NCBI GenBank assembly: GCA_032719365.1
Contig: CM064871.1
Location: 64,492,416 to 64,556,415 of the forward strand
Direction: 5' to 3'
DNA length: 64,000 nucleotides
Source of the DNA: Prinsepia uniflora
Taxonomy: Eukaryota > Streptophyta > Magnoliopsida > Rosales > Rosaceae
Shown: positions 36,199 to 46,055 of the stretch, in pieces
Layout of the letters: every line of letters begins with the position of its first letter
Numbering within the stretch: the first letter of the stretch is position 1
Program-made: the position numbers and the translations under genes
The notes under the pieces: model-generated
What the model saw: the letters and a program-made list of their open reading frames with translations, nothing else
Told to the model about the DNA's origin: nothing
Database searches by the model: none

Positions 36199-37188
36199 CA
36201 TTCGCGTCTCAGTCATCCCTCGTCTTCCGTTCTTCGATTGTTGTGCTCCCAGAATCTTTTACCTATTAGCGGTTCTAGAATTTCTAGCTCCTATGTTTAT
36301 CACTCTTGTCCATTAGGAAAAAGTGCAAAATTGTCTTTTCACTCTTCTAATTCCATTAGCACATGTCCTCTTGAACTTATTCACACTGACGTGTGGAGTT
36401 CTTCAAATAATTATGTTTCTGGCTTCAAGTATTATGTTCTTTTTGTTGATGATTTTTCACGTTATACTTGGCTTTATCCTATGCGTTTAAAATCTGAAGT
36501 TTATTCTCACTTTGTGGCCTTTAAATCTATGGTGGAAAACCTTTTTTCTTCTCGTATAAAAATCCTCCAATCCGATGGGGGTGGTGAGTACACTAGCACT
36601 TTGTTCAAATCTTTCTTATCTACTCATGGTATCGTTCACCGTCTCTCTTGTCCTCATCATCCCGAACAGAACGGCCTTGCCGAACCCAAGCACCGTCATC
36701 TTGTTGACACCGGCCTCACTTTGCTGGCTCATGCTCCAGTTCCTTCGGCTTATTGGGTTGAGGCAATGCATACTGCACTCTATCTACTCAACCGACTTCC
36801 CTCTCGTGTTCTAGGTTCCATTTCACCCTATCAAAAATTATTTAAACGTCCCCCTCAATATGGATTTCTCAAAGTCTTTGGTTGCACTTGTTTTCCATAT
36901 TTACGACCTTATAATAATAATAAACTCCAATTACGTTCACCCAAATGTGTCTTCTTAGGTTACTCCTTAGATCATCATGGCTATCGTTGCTTAGAACTTT
37001 CTTCTCAGCGTGTTTTCTTATCTCGTCATGTCATTTTCGATGAACTCACTTTTCCTTTTGAGACCAGGCTTGCTCGTCCCTCCGGAACGTCTTCCCCGCC
37101 TTCGGACCCTCCTCTCATTATCACTGGCCCTCTTGATTTGCCCCTGAACCTGCTGCCTCCAGCCCCATTTCCAGCTCAAACAAATTAG
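36199..37188 (+). pseudogene. Copia integrase region
   Basis: The reading continues from the GAG-pre-integrase block into the integrase core: HTDVWSS, YVLFVDDFSRYTWLYPM, SDGGGEYTS and the HHPEQNGLAE...H region, with Asp, Asp and Glu of the DDE triad in place. The LKVFGCTCFPYLRPY and C-terminal blocks follow. TAG at 37186-37188 ends the frame before reverse transcriptase. Confidence 0.9.
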
Positions 37189-37191
37189 CCC

Positions 37192-39158
37192 ATGGCCCAA
37201 CCTGATCAGCCTATGGATCAAATACCCCAGCCCATGGCCCCACCCGCCCAGCCCCACCCACCTGTTTTAAACCTAGCGCCTTCTCTTCAAGTCTACCAGC
37301 GTCGTCATCCATCGACTCTGCCCCGCCATCCTACCCCACCGACCTGCGCTCCACATCTTCCCCCAACACCACCAAATGCGACGCCTACCACCAGCCCACT
37401 CCAGGTCTATCGGCGTCGCACCTCCTCCACCCTTTCTAACCCGGCCGATCCTGCGCCGCCAACCTCCCTGCCCTCCGAATCACATCCATCCGCTCAGGTC
37501 CCGGTCAACACGCACTCTATGCTCACTCGTGGTAAGGCTGGTCTTCGGAAACTCACATCCAAATATGCACATACTACTCTGCTTGAATCTAATGAACCTG
37601 TTGAGCCTACCTGTTTTACCCAGGCACCAAAACATGAAGCTTGGCGTCGGGCTATGGCAGAGGAATTTGATTCCTTGCAACGCGCAGGTACCTGGTCCCT
37701 TGTTCCCCGCTCCGCTTCGATGAATGTCCTCCTCAACAAGTGGGTTTTTTGCATTAAGCGATACTTTGATGGTTCCATCCAGCGGTACAAAGTCCGTCTT
37801 GTTGCAAACGGTTTCCACCAGCAACCGGGCCTGGATTTTGGGGAAACATTCAGCCCTGTGGTAAATCACTCAACCATTCGTCTTGTTTTGGCCCTCTCTG
37901 TTCAATTCCGATGGCAGGTACGCCAACTTGATGTACAAAATGCATTCCTTCATGGTTTCCTGGAAGATGAGGTCTACATGCGCCAGCCTGCAGGTTTTGT
38001 TGACTCTCAATTCCCAGATCATGTGTGTCGCCTTCGGCGGTCCTTATATGGCCTCAAACAGGCCCCCCGTGCCTGGTTTCACTGCTTTTCCTCTCATCTC
38101 GAGGATTTGGGTTTCACCTCCTCCCGAGCTGATTACTCTTTGTTCACCTACTACCAGGGTGCTGTGCGTGTTTACATCTTAATATATGTTGATGACATCT
38201 TGATTACAGGTAATGACTCCACTCACATTGCTTCCCTCATCGCTGACTTGGGACGCCTCTTCTCTATGAAGGACCTTGGTCCCATTCATTACTTCTTGGT
38301 ATGGAGGTCCAGCTCAACCCAATTGGTCTCTCTCTCACTCAGCATTCCTACCTCTGTGATTTGCTTCGCCGGTCTCACATGCTTGATGCCAAGCCCGTCT
38401 CCACACCTGTTGTTGCTTGCCGCCGCCTTAGCTCCCATGATGGGGATCCTTTGCCCGATGCTACTGAGTACCGCAGTATCGTTAGGGCTTTGCAATACCT
38501 CACCCTCACCCGTCCCTACATAGCCTTCGTTGTCAACCAAGTCTGCCAGTTCATGCATCAGCCTACCTCTGCTCACTGGATCGCTGTTAAGTGTATCCTT
38601 CGCTATCTCAAGGGCACGCCCTGCCTCGGCCTGCTCTACCGTCCTGGCTCACTTTCCTTGACAGCTTACTCGGATGCTGACTATGCAGGCGACCCTGATG
38701 ATCGTCGGTCCACGGGTGGTTACTGCCTTTATCTTGGCTCTAACTTGATATCCTGGAGTGCCAAGAAGCAGGGTGGGGTCTCCCGTTCCAGCACCGAAGC
38801 AGGGTACAGACAACTTGCTTACACCGATGCTGCTGTCTCTTGGTTCCGTGCTCTATTCTGTGACCTACGCCTTCCGCTTACTCGTCCTCAGCTGTTCTGC
38901 GACAACATCAGCTCCATCTCCTTGGCTTCCAATCCCGTCTTTCATGCCCGGACTCGTCATGTTGAGGTTGACTATCATTATGTCCGTGAAAAGGTTGTTC
39001 GTGGTGAGTTACTCGTGTCTTACGTCTCAACCCTTGACCAGCTGGCGGACATCTTCACCAAAGGCCTCTCTGTCTCTAGGTTTCGCTACTTGTTATCCAA
39101 GCTGCCTGTTCTCAATCGCCCTGTCAGCTTGCGGGGGTGTATTAGACAACCTGTCTGA
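37192..39158 (+). pseudogene. Copia reverse transcriptase and RNase H region, frameshifted
   Basis: Reverse transcriptase blocks are intact in order: EAWRRAMAEEFDSL, LDVQNAFLHG, SLYGLKQAPRAW and the catalytic YVDDILITG. A one-base loss at ~38298 shifts frame before the RT end; the second frame (from 38301) carries the RT tail and RNase H with SDADYAGDPDDRRSTGGY. The RNase H Glu motif reads STEAGY where STEAEY is usual, suggesting loss of a catalytic Glu. The frame runs a few codons into the 3' LTR. Confidence 0.9.
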
Positions 39159-39378
39159 TATACCCAAATCAAATCCTCAATTAGCATCAATATGTCTATC
39201 ATCTTTCTATATCTTCCAGGATTCTCAAATCAAGCTGATTTAGGAATTGTCAACCCTTCCTGTAATTTAGAGATATGATTGTGTAGTTTCCTAATATCAC
39301 TTTGTATAACCTGTGTATATAAACACCTTCTGATATCACTGTAATATAAACTTAAACACATATTTAGTAAATTTTACA
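39140..39378 (+). repeat. Copia 3' LTR
   Basis: 239 bp, preceded by the purine tract GCGGGGGTG. Eight mismatches to the 5' LTR and no indels by eye (~3.3%). Confidence 0.93.
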
Positions 39379-39760
39379 AACTCTTCTCAAATTTCAGGTG
39401 TTGAAAGTCTGAAGCCAAACTTTTTGACCATTTTGTTTGAGTCGAAGTTGATTTGTTTGCCTCTTTGTTTCAGGAATCTCAGTGTTAGAGACTTCATCAA
39501 CGCCATATCAGCAGACCCCAAGGGAAGACCCACGTCACCAATTACCTGCAATCTCAACTCAACTCTTGGTAATGTGATTTGAAAGTCTTGCTTCCAAGAC
39601 AGTTCATAGAATCTATGTGGTGGGTGTTGATGGGGAGGAAAGCAACCAAGTTGTTGGTGTAATTACACTCAGAGATGTGATTTCTTGCTTCATTTCTGAG
39701 CCTCCGGATCACTTTGATGCCTACTTGAGTTTTACTGTCAAGCAGATAAGGAAGCAGTGA

Positions 39761-40750
39761 GACATCTTTTTATTTAAAAACTCATAAAAGATGAGTCTTA
39801 TGAAACTAAGGCTAGGGAGGTCTCTTTTATACATATATATATATATACACACACTATTTATTATTCATTATGACTGTCCATTGTGAAAAATTGAAAACAA
39901 ATATGTATTGTAGACTTAAAAGAGGCTGTAAAATTTTACAGAATGACAGACATTCATATCGTGATTTTAATTTCAAACGAAAGTATTTGATAATGGCTTT
40001 GTGAGCTTAATTTCAAATAAAAAATATATGAAAGAGAAATAAATTCAATACACAAAATCAAGAGTCAACTTGCATGAGCTTTTGTTGAACGAGACATAAC
40101 GATTAAATAGATCAAAACCAATTATTGTAAGAATATTATCTGAGACCAAAGCAATGGAAAAAGCAAAGTTTGCACGAGAGGGAAAAGAGAGGACATGGAG
40201 AACCAAACCAAATGCATGGTGTTTTGTTGTGTATCCACATTAGAGATTCACATTTACTGGGCCAGGCCCAATTGAAAGATTAGTGGCCACTCACTGTCAC
40301 GACAAGTGGTGAGTTAGAAACCGGACACGTGTCAGGTGCCTACACATGGCAAAGCTATGGCTTTATGCATGCAGATGCAAAAGCCAAGGTAACTGTTTCA
40401 GGCAAGAGAATCCAAAGAACAGAAACTTCAAGCCAGAATCCAGAATCCAGATCCAACAAATTCTCGGGTAATTTTTTTTTTCAATTTTATTTTGCTTCCA
40501 CTTCCAATATATATGCAAAATCATATGATGATATGGTTTGTTGATTATGTTTTTGAGTTATTTATCTTTCTTTTTTTTGTTAATCAAGATAATCAAAGTC
40601 CAAATCAACTATCCAGGATTAAAATTTCGTACAAACAAATCCATTATGATTTTGAATTAGATTAGACAATGTTAACATTCTACTACATGATCTTACGACG
40701 TCGTATGAAGGCATTGAATTAGGATACCACTTTACGTCTTTAAGGCATAT
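39761..40750 (+). promoter_or_regulatory. Region between the two gamma-subunit copies; promoter of the intact copy
   Basis: No ORF looks coding. An ACACGTGTC element (40325-40333) contains a CACGTG G-box, the core of abscisic-acid-responsive and bZIP/bHLH sites. The sequence from ~40390 to ~40467 looks like a 5' UTR exon followed by a possible UTR intron ending near 40740, by analogy with the pseudogene's 5' UTR intron. A TA/CA microsatellite is at 39833-39853. Confidence 0.4.
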
Positions 40751-42653
40751 ATGGCACAAGCAGAAGAACAAACACAAGCGCAAGAACAGCCAAAAGAGGT
40801 CAAGGAAGTATCTAATATTTCAAGCTATGATGCCTACTTTGAGACCATCCAGTCAAGGAAGAAATTACCTCGTGCGCTCCAGGAGGTTTTAACATTTGCG
40901 TTTGCAAAAATTCCTGTTGCATCTTTCCCATGTGTACCTGGAGGCAAAGGTAAATAGAAAAATGTTCAATCCACAATATCAACAATGGCTAAACATTATT
41001 GTTTGCAATGATGATTAGCTAAATGCCCTGGTATATTCTTATTTGCAGTAATTGAAATTTCAGCAGATGCATCTGTCGCGGATGCAGTTAAGATTTTGTC
41101 TAAACACAACATTTTGTCGGCTCCTGTTACAAACCCAAAAGCAGAACTGAGTTCAGATTGGAGAGAAAGGTACCTAGGACTCATAGATTACTCTGCCATT
41201 ATCCTTTGGGTGTTGGAGAGTGCAGAGATAGCTGCAGTTGCTCTCTCAGCTACTTCGGCAACAGCTGCAGGAATTGGGGCAGGAGCAGTGGGTGCCATGG
41301 GGGCGCTAGCATTGGGTGTCACTGGTCCTGCTGCAATTGCAGGGCTAACTGCTGCTGCAGTTGGAGCGGCGGTCGCTGGTGGTGCGGCTGCAGATAAAGG
41401 AATGGGCAAAGATGCCCCCTCAGCTGCAGATGAATTGGGCAAAGACTTTTACAAAGTTATACTGGAAGATGAACCCTTCAAGTCAACCACAGTAAGCTTA
41501 CTCTCTAAAAGGAAGTCTTTGTAATTGAAGTTGGTTACCTAGTATACAGAGAGCTATATCTGTCATTTCTGATTCACTTGATTCAACTTCTTCAAACAAA
41601 ACAAAATTATTAAAGAAGTAATCTGACAGATGAACCACATATGATATGGAATTGTATATTTCAGGTAAGGTCAATACTTAAATCCTTCCGCTGGGCACCT
41701 TTCATTCCCGTAACAACAGATAGTTCGATGTTGACTGTTATGCTACTACTTTCAAAATATAGGCTGAGGAATGTACCTGTGATAGAACCAGGCCAAGTTG
41801 ACATTAAGAACTACATTACTCAATCAGGAGTTGTTCAGGGTCTGGAGAAATGCAAAGGACGGGACTGGTTCGACTGCATTGCAGAAAAGCCTATCTCTGA
41901 TTTCGGACTTCCTTTTATGTCCTCTGAGGAGGTAAGCTTGCCTGCTGAAATACTCTTCTGGCTGACTATGCAGTTTGGTGTATCAATAATATTGTTCCTT
42001 TGTTTTTTTGGCCAGGTTATTAACATCCAGAGCAATGATCTAATACTGGAAGCTTTCAAGAGGATGAGAGATAACAAAATTGGAGGTCTTCCCGTAGTCG
42101 ATGGGGAGAACAAGATAGTTGGTAACGTCAGCATAAGAGACATTAGATACTTGCTGCTCAAACCTGAGCTCTTCACCAATTTCAGGTATTTGAAGACGAA
42201 AAATTAGATTGTGCATACTTATGAATTTGTACTAATCTACTTACAATGATTTCTGTCAAAGGAGTAAAACCAAAGCTTTTTTTGACAACAGCGATCACCT
42301 GTTCTCTTCTCTATATAGAAATCTTGCAAGTGAGTCTTGATGGACTACTTATTCTTGTGCCTCTTTCTTTCAGGAAGCTTACTGTCAGGGACTTCATAAG
42401 CACCATCACAACAAACCAGGAAGGTGAAAAAGCCATCCATCCAATTATATGCAATTTGGAGTCGACTCTTGGCAACGTGGTTCAAACTCTTTCCTCCAAG
42501 TCCGTTCATAGGATCCATGTTGTTTCTGGGGAGGAAGGCAAAGTTGTTGGTGTCATTACACTCAGAGATGTGATCTCTTGCTTCATTTTTGAACCAGAAA
42601 ACCACTTTGATGACTACATGGGCTCGGCAGTGAAGGAGATGCTGAAAACGTGA
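40751..42653 (+). CDS. SnRK1 regulatory gamma subunit, KING1-type, CBS-domain protein
   Basis: Gamma subunits of the SNF1-related kinase 1 complex carry paired CBS (Bateman) modules that in relatives sense adenine nucleotides; they act in cytosol and nucleus in energy signalling. Exons: 40751-40949, 41049-41491, 41665-41931, 42016-42185, 42374-42653, giving 452 residues. Blocks in order: IPVASFPCVPGGKG, a first CBS (ADAVKILSKHNILSAPV...RYLGLIDYSAIILWVLE), then a ~70-residue Gly/Ala-rich hydrophobic insert, FRWAPFIPV, a second CBS (LLLSKYRLRNVPVIEPG), a third (ILEAFKRMRDNKIGGLPVV) and a fourth (SKSVHRIHVV...VVGVITLRDVISCF). All splice sites are GT/AG and the frame is intact. A dead direct copy lies upstream and the PPR gene converges from the right, 107 bp away. 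Whether it works in SnRK1 or a related CBS role is not decidable here. Confidence 0.88.
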
Positions 42654-42760
42654 TATTTCTCTTTGTGAAAAACTCACAAAGAGATGCAGAAAGTCTCAAC
42701 ATGTTGGTTTGGCAGCGTAAACCTAGTTCACATTGAGTTGCATTTGTTTGTTTCGTGTAT

Positions 42761-44620
42761 CTACGTTTCATTCGGTCTTAATAAACTAAAGCCAGGGAGC
42801 TTTCTTACTGTTTTATTATTCATCAATCCTCTAATCTTTTCTGCATCCTCCCACCTGCCAAGCGCGGTATATATCTTCGACAGGATCACAAAAGGTGCTG
42901 GGTTCTCTGGCTCTAGTTCTGAAAGCTTTGTAGCCATTTCTTTCCCCAGTTCCGAATTTAAATGGCATTCGCAAGCACCAAGCAGAGAAGCAAAAACTGC
43001 TCCAGAAGGCTTTGATAAGTCTTCTATTAATTCTCGGGCTTCATCCAACCTTCCTGTTCGACCTAAAAGATCAATCATACAACCAAAATGATCTGGATTT
43101 GGTTTTAGACCAAAATCTCGGCTCATCATCCTAAAAATTTCCCATCCTTCGTCCACTAAACCTGTGTGACTGCACATAGATAGAAGACTGGTGAAAGTTG
43201 CTTCATTTGGTTCTACTTTTTCTTCCATCATCATGCCAAAGATCCCAAACGCAGATTCTTTCTCTCCATTTCTTCCATACCCCGATATGATTGCGTTCCA
43301 AAATGCCGGATCATCAGGTTTTACCCTAAACCCATCAAAAATTATTCTTGCCCAAGAAGACTGCCCACATTTCATGTACATGTCGATGAGAGCAGTAGAA
43401 ATGAACAAATCATTGCTAATAGAGGTCCTTATTGCATGCCCATGCACCTCTTTTCCACATTGCAGATCAAATAAATCTGTACACGCTGGTAAGAGACTTG
43501 TGATAGGTTTTAAACCTGGGACAATGCCAGCTGATTGCATTTTCTTAAAATACTTGAAAGCTTCAGTCGCCTTCCCTAGTTGTGCAAACCCAGTGATCAT
43601 GCAATTCCAGGTAACCAAATCGGGTTGAAGTCCTTCCAATTCAAGCTGTTTGAATAGCTCAACAGCATAATCACTCTGTGCATTCAACATCATTCCGGAG
43701 ATCATGGCGTTCCATGTGTACAAGTTCCTGTTTTCATAAAGTTCTTTGAAAATAGCATCACCCAGCTGCCAACAACCACATTTGCAATACATGTCCACAA
43801 GTACTGTTCCAAGCATAGCATCAAGCTTCACATTGATTTTCGAGATCAAACCGTGAACCTGTTTACCAAATCGGAGATACAGAAGACTAGCACATGCAGA
43901 AAGGACAGAAAGCAATGTAACTGAATTGGGTTTTTCACCTGTACATGCTCTCATTTTCCTAAACACATCCAGCACAATATGAGGAACCCCATTCTGCAAC
44001 AGCCCTGAAATAAAAGCATTATAGCTCACAATATTCTTGATGGGCATCTCTTCAAACAGCTTTGCAGCCGAAACCAGGCCTCCACAGTTCGAATACATAG
44101 TCAGAACCGAGGTTGCAACATAAACATCACTCTCAACGCCCATCTTTACCGCTAAACAATGCATTTCCATGCCATGTTTTTCATCTTCACACACGGAGAC
44201 CATAGTAGCTACAGTAATTGAATTGGGTCTGAAGCCTCCAATCCCCACGTTCTTAAACAACCGCAAAGCCTCTCTATAGTACCCATTTTGCAAAAACCCG
44301 GTAATCACCACATTCAACGAAGCCAAATTTCGTTCAGGCATTTCATCGAATACCTTGACTGCGTCGTCAATAAGACCATGTTTCATGTACGCATCGGTGA
44401 GAGCCGTGGCTGAGTAAACATGAGCGAAAACTCCGGTTTTTATTAGATGGGTATGCAGAATCTGGACCTGTGGAGCTGAATGAAGCTTGCCACAGGCTTT
44501 TAGAAGAGGAGGAAATGTGAATCTGTGAGGACGCAAAGATGCAGAGTGGCGTCGAGCGTATGAGCAAAGGGCTTCTCTGTATAACCCATCCGCAACTAGT
44601 CTTGCTATTTCGCGCTTCAT
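42761..44620 (-). CDS. PLS-type pentatricopeptide repeat protein, At2g02750-like
   Basis: A single-exon 619-residue protein. PPR proteins bind organelle RNA sequence-specifically, often for C-to-U editing, splicing or stability. Roughly ten to twelve PLS repeats run from residue ~30 to ~530 (for example FTFPPLLKACGKLH, LYTWNAMISGMMLN, DPAFWNAIISGYG). The C-terminal E-type extension (ELEPENPAPFVILSKIY...GRWEDAEKIRGLM) is present and a DYW deaminase domain is absent. Length and sequence agree throughout with Arabidopsis At2g02750. The N-terminus lacks an obvious transit peptide, so targeting is unclear. It lies tail-to-tail with the gamma-subunit gene; their 3' UTRs may overlap. Confidence 0.92.
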   Translation of the reverse strand: MKREIARLVADGLYREALCSYARRHSASLRPHRFTFPPLLKACGKLHSAPQVQILHTHLIKTGVFAHVYSATALTDAYMKHGLIDDAVKVFDEMPERNLASLNVVITGFLQNGYYREALRLFKNVGIGGFRPNSITVATMVSVCEDEKHGMEMHCLAVKMGVESDVYVATSVLTMYSNCGGLVSAAKLFEEMPIKNIVSYNAFISGLLQNGVPHIVLDVFRKMRACTGEKPNSVTLLSVLSACASLLYLRFGKQVHGLISKINVKLDAMLGTVLVDMYCKCGCWQLGDAIFKELYENRNLYTWNAMISGMMLNAQSDYAVELFKQLELEGLQPDLVTWNCMITGFAQLGKATEAFKYFKKMQSAGIVPGLKPITSLLPACTDLFDLQCGKEVHGHAIRTSISNDLFISTALIDMYMKCGQSSWARIIFDGFRVKPDDPAFWNAIISGYGRNGEKESAFGIFGMMMEEKVEPNEATFTSLLSMCSHTGLVDEGWEIFRMMSRDFGLKPNPDHFGCMIDLLGRTGRLDEARELIEDLSKPSGAVFASLLGACECHLNSELGKEMATKLSELEPENPAPFVILSKIYTALGRWEDAEKIRGLMNNKTVRKLPGFSLLRPNET

Positions 44621-45926
44621 TGGGTTGGTTTCGAAAATGGCTGTGACACTGGCATCCTAATTCACCACGATTCTGTTTTCTGCTGCCGTGGTTTGAGTGG
44701 GCTTTTGTTTTATTCATAACCTCTTATGGGCCCTAACATAGCTTTTTTGGCCCAACCAAAATGGAGATGCTAAATATATCAAACGGTTTAAAGTTATATT
44801 AAATCTCTAATAAAATTAAATGAAAATACGTTTGTCAACTTTCCCTTTCTTTCTCCCCTTTTTTTGTTAGAAAGAAATGTTTCATTGAAAAAATTTTAGT
44901 TCTTTCCTTTTTTTTTAGTTTTTTCCCTTTCGTTTTTTTTATTGAAAACATTTTAAGAAAAAACAATGGATTGACATTTATTCGTTCTTTAAATGGTCAA
45001 CTTTCTATTTCAAACAACAACTTAAAATTCGAAAATTAAAGTACACGAAGGGGATGTATTGCATATAGAATTTGGTTAACTTTTATACAATTTGGTTGAT
45101 TTTTAATTTTAGGTGTATTTAATTTTGAATTTTAAAGAGTTTATATAACTCATCAGATATTCAATTCAGATTTTTTTTAAAACTTTTAGAAACTATAAAA
45201 GTTGAAAGGTATTCAATTCAGACTTTATAAAATTTTTAGAAACTCTATAAAAGTTGAGGGGTATTCAATTCAGATTTTTACCGAATATTAAAAACTCTAT
45301 GAAAGTTTGGATATATTAAACCATAACTTTACAAGAGTCAACCAAAGTTAAATAGTATTCAAAACTAGATTGACATTTATTGAATTCATTAATAGTCAAC
45401 TTTTGTAGATTTAGAGGTGTAAATTATACATACTAATGTCATTTCACTTTCATACCTCTATTCCAAATACTTTCATAGACATTTTTCATGAGAATATATA
45501 TTTTTTTTACATAAGAACATTTCTATTTTGCTCGTTAAACTGGTCAGTCTATTTGATTTTTTTTTTTTGTTCTCTTGATGAAAAAAATTTCTAGGGTGTT
45601 TTTTTTCATAATTAAGGTTTCAACTAATTAGAATATTATCCATGGAATAATTGTTTTTTTTTACTGTAAAATCCTAATCACATATATATATATATGAAAA
45701 AATCCATATTGTAATACCCCTAATCACAAGTTGGGAAAAAAAAATTGGGTGAGATTGATCAATCTGGATTAGTGTACCAAATTTTATTATCTCCATAATC
45801 AATTTCGAATGATCAATATAATTCGTGTATATATATATATATATCATCTTTTGAATAAATTGGATTTATTAACTGTATATTTACTAAGAAATTGTTGGTG
45901 ACCTATTGTTATATAGGCATCAAAGG
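44621..45926. other. Intergenic, AT-rich; PPR upstream region
   Basis: No gene was seen. At ~45160-45300 the phrase GGTATTCAATTCAGA recurs about every 60 bp (three partial units). A (TA)n tract is at 45831-45843. The gypsy 3' LTR begins at 45927. Confidence 0.6.
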
Positions 45927-46055
45927 TGTTGAAGCTGAATTCGTCCTTTAAACTCCAAACACTCAAGGATCTCTGCAAACAATCAAACAGTAAGTTATCG
46001 TTCGTTCAATGATCGAGACCCGGGGGGTGTTCGACCAAGAACGCTCCAATGCTTA

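Larger units (their letters stand above)
34420..39378 (+). mobile_element. Ty1/copia retrotransposon, Ale/Retrofit-like, inactive
   Basis: A 4959-bp element flanked by an exact 5-bp duplication aactc (34415-34419 and 39379-39383) in exon 4 of the gamma pseudogene. LTRs are 34420-34658 and 39140-39378, each 239 bp, differing at 8 positions by eye. They start TATTAGAC and end TTACA, so termini are TA...CA, not TG...CA. Domain order is gag, protease, integrase, RT, RNase H, which defines copia. Size, short LTRs and gag text suggest the Ale/Retrofit lineage (inference). Three stops and one frameshift abolish the polyprotein. Confidence 0.95.
32945..39760 (+). pseudogene. SnRK1 gamma-subunit-like pseudogene, split by a copia element
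   Basis: A diverged tandem copy of the intact gene at 40751. Exons recognisable by homology: 32945-33128, 33210-~33809 (with a rearranged middle), 33903-34169, 34260-34419, and after the insertion 39379-~39392 and 39474-39760. Lesions: a 1-base loss near 33250 giving an immediate stop; a second frameshift at ~33500 just before TAA; an in-frame TAA replacing a Glu codon in exon 4 (~34293); a 4.96-kb Ty1/copia element in exon 4; and a frameshift with TGA at ~39582. A 5' UTR intron (~32770 to ~32894) is still visible. Several lesions are independent of the copia insertion, so which came first is unknown. No full-length CBS protein can be made. Confidence 0.9.

Noticed and set aside
42684..43628. 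Plus-strand ORFs of 135 and 145 codons
   Set aside because: They are antisense shadows of the PPR gene, with no family resemblance.
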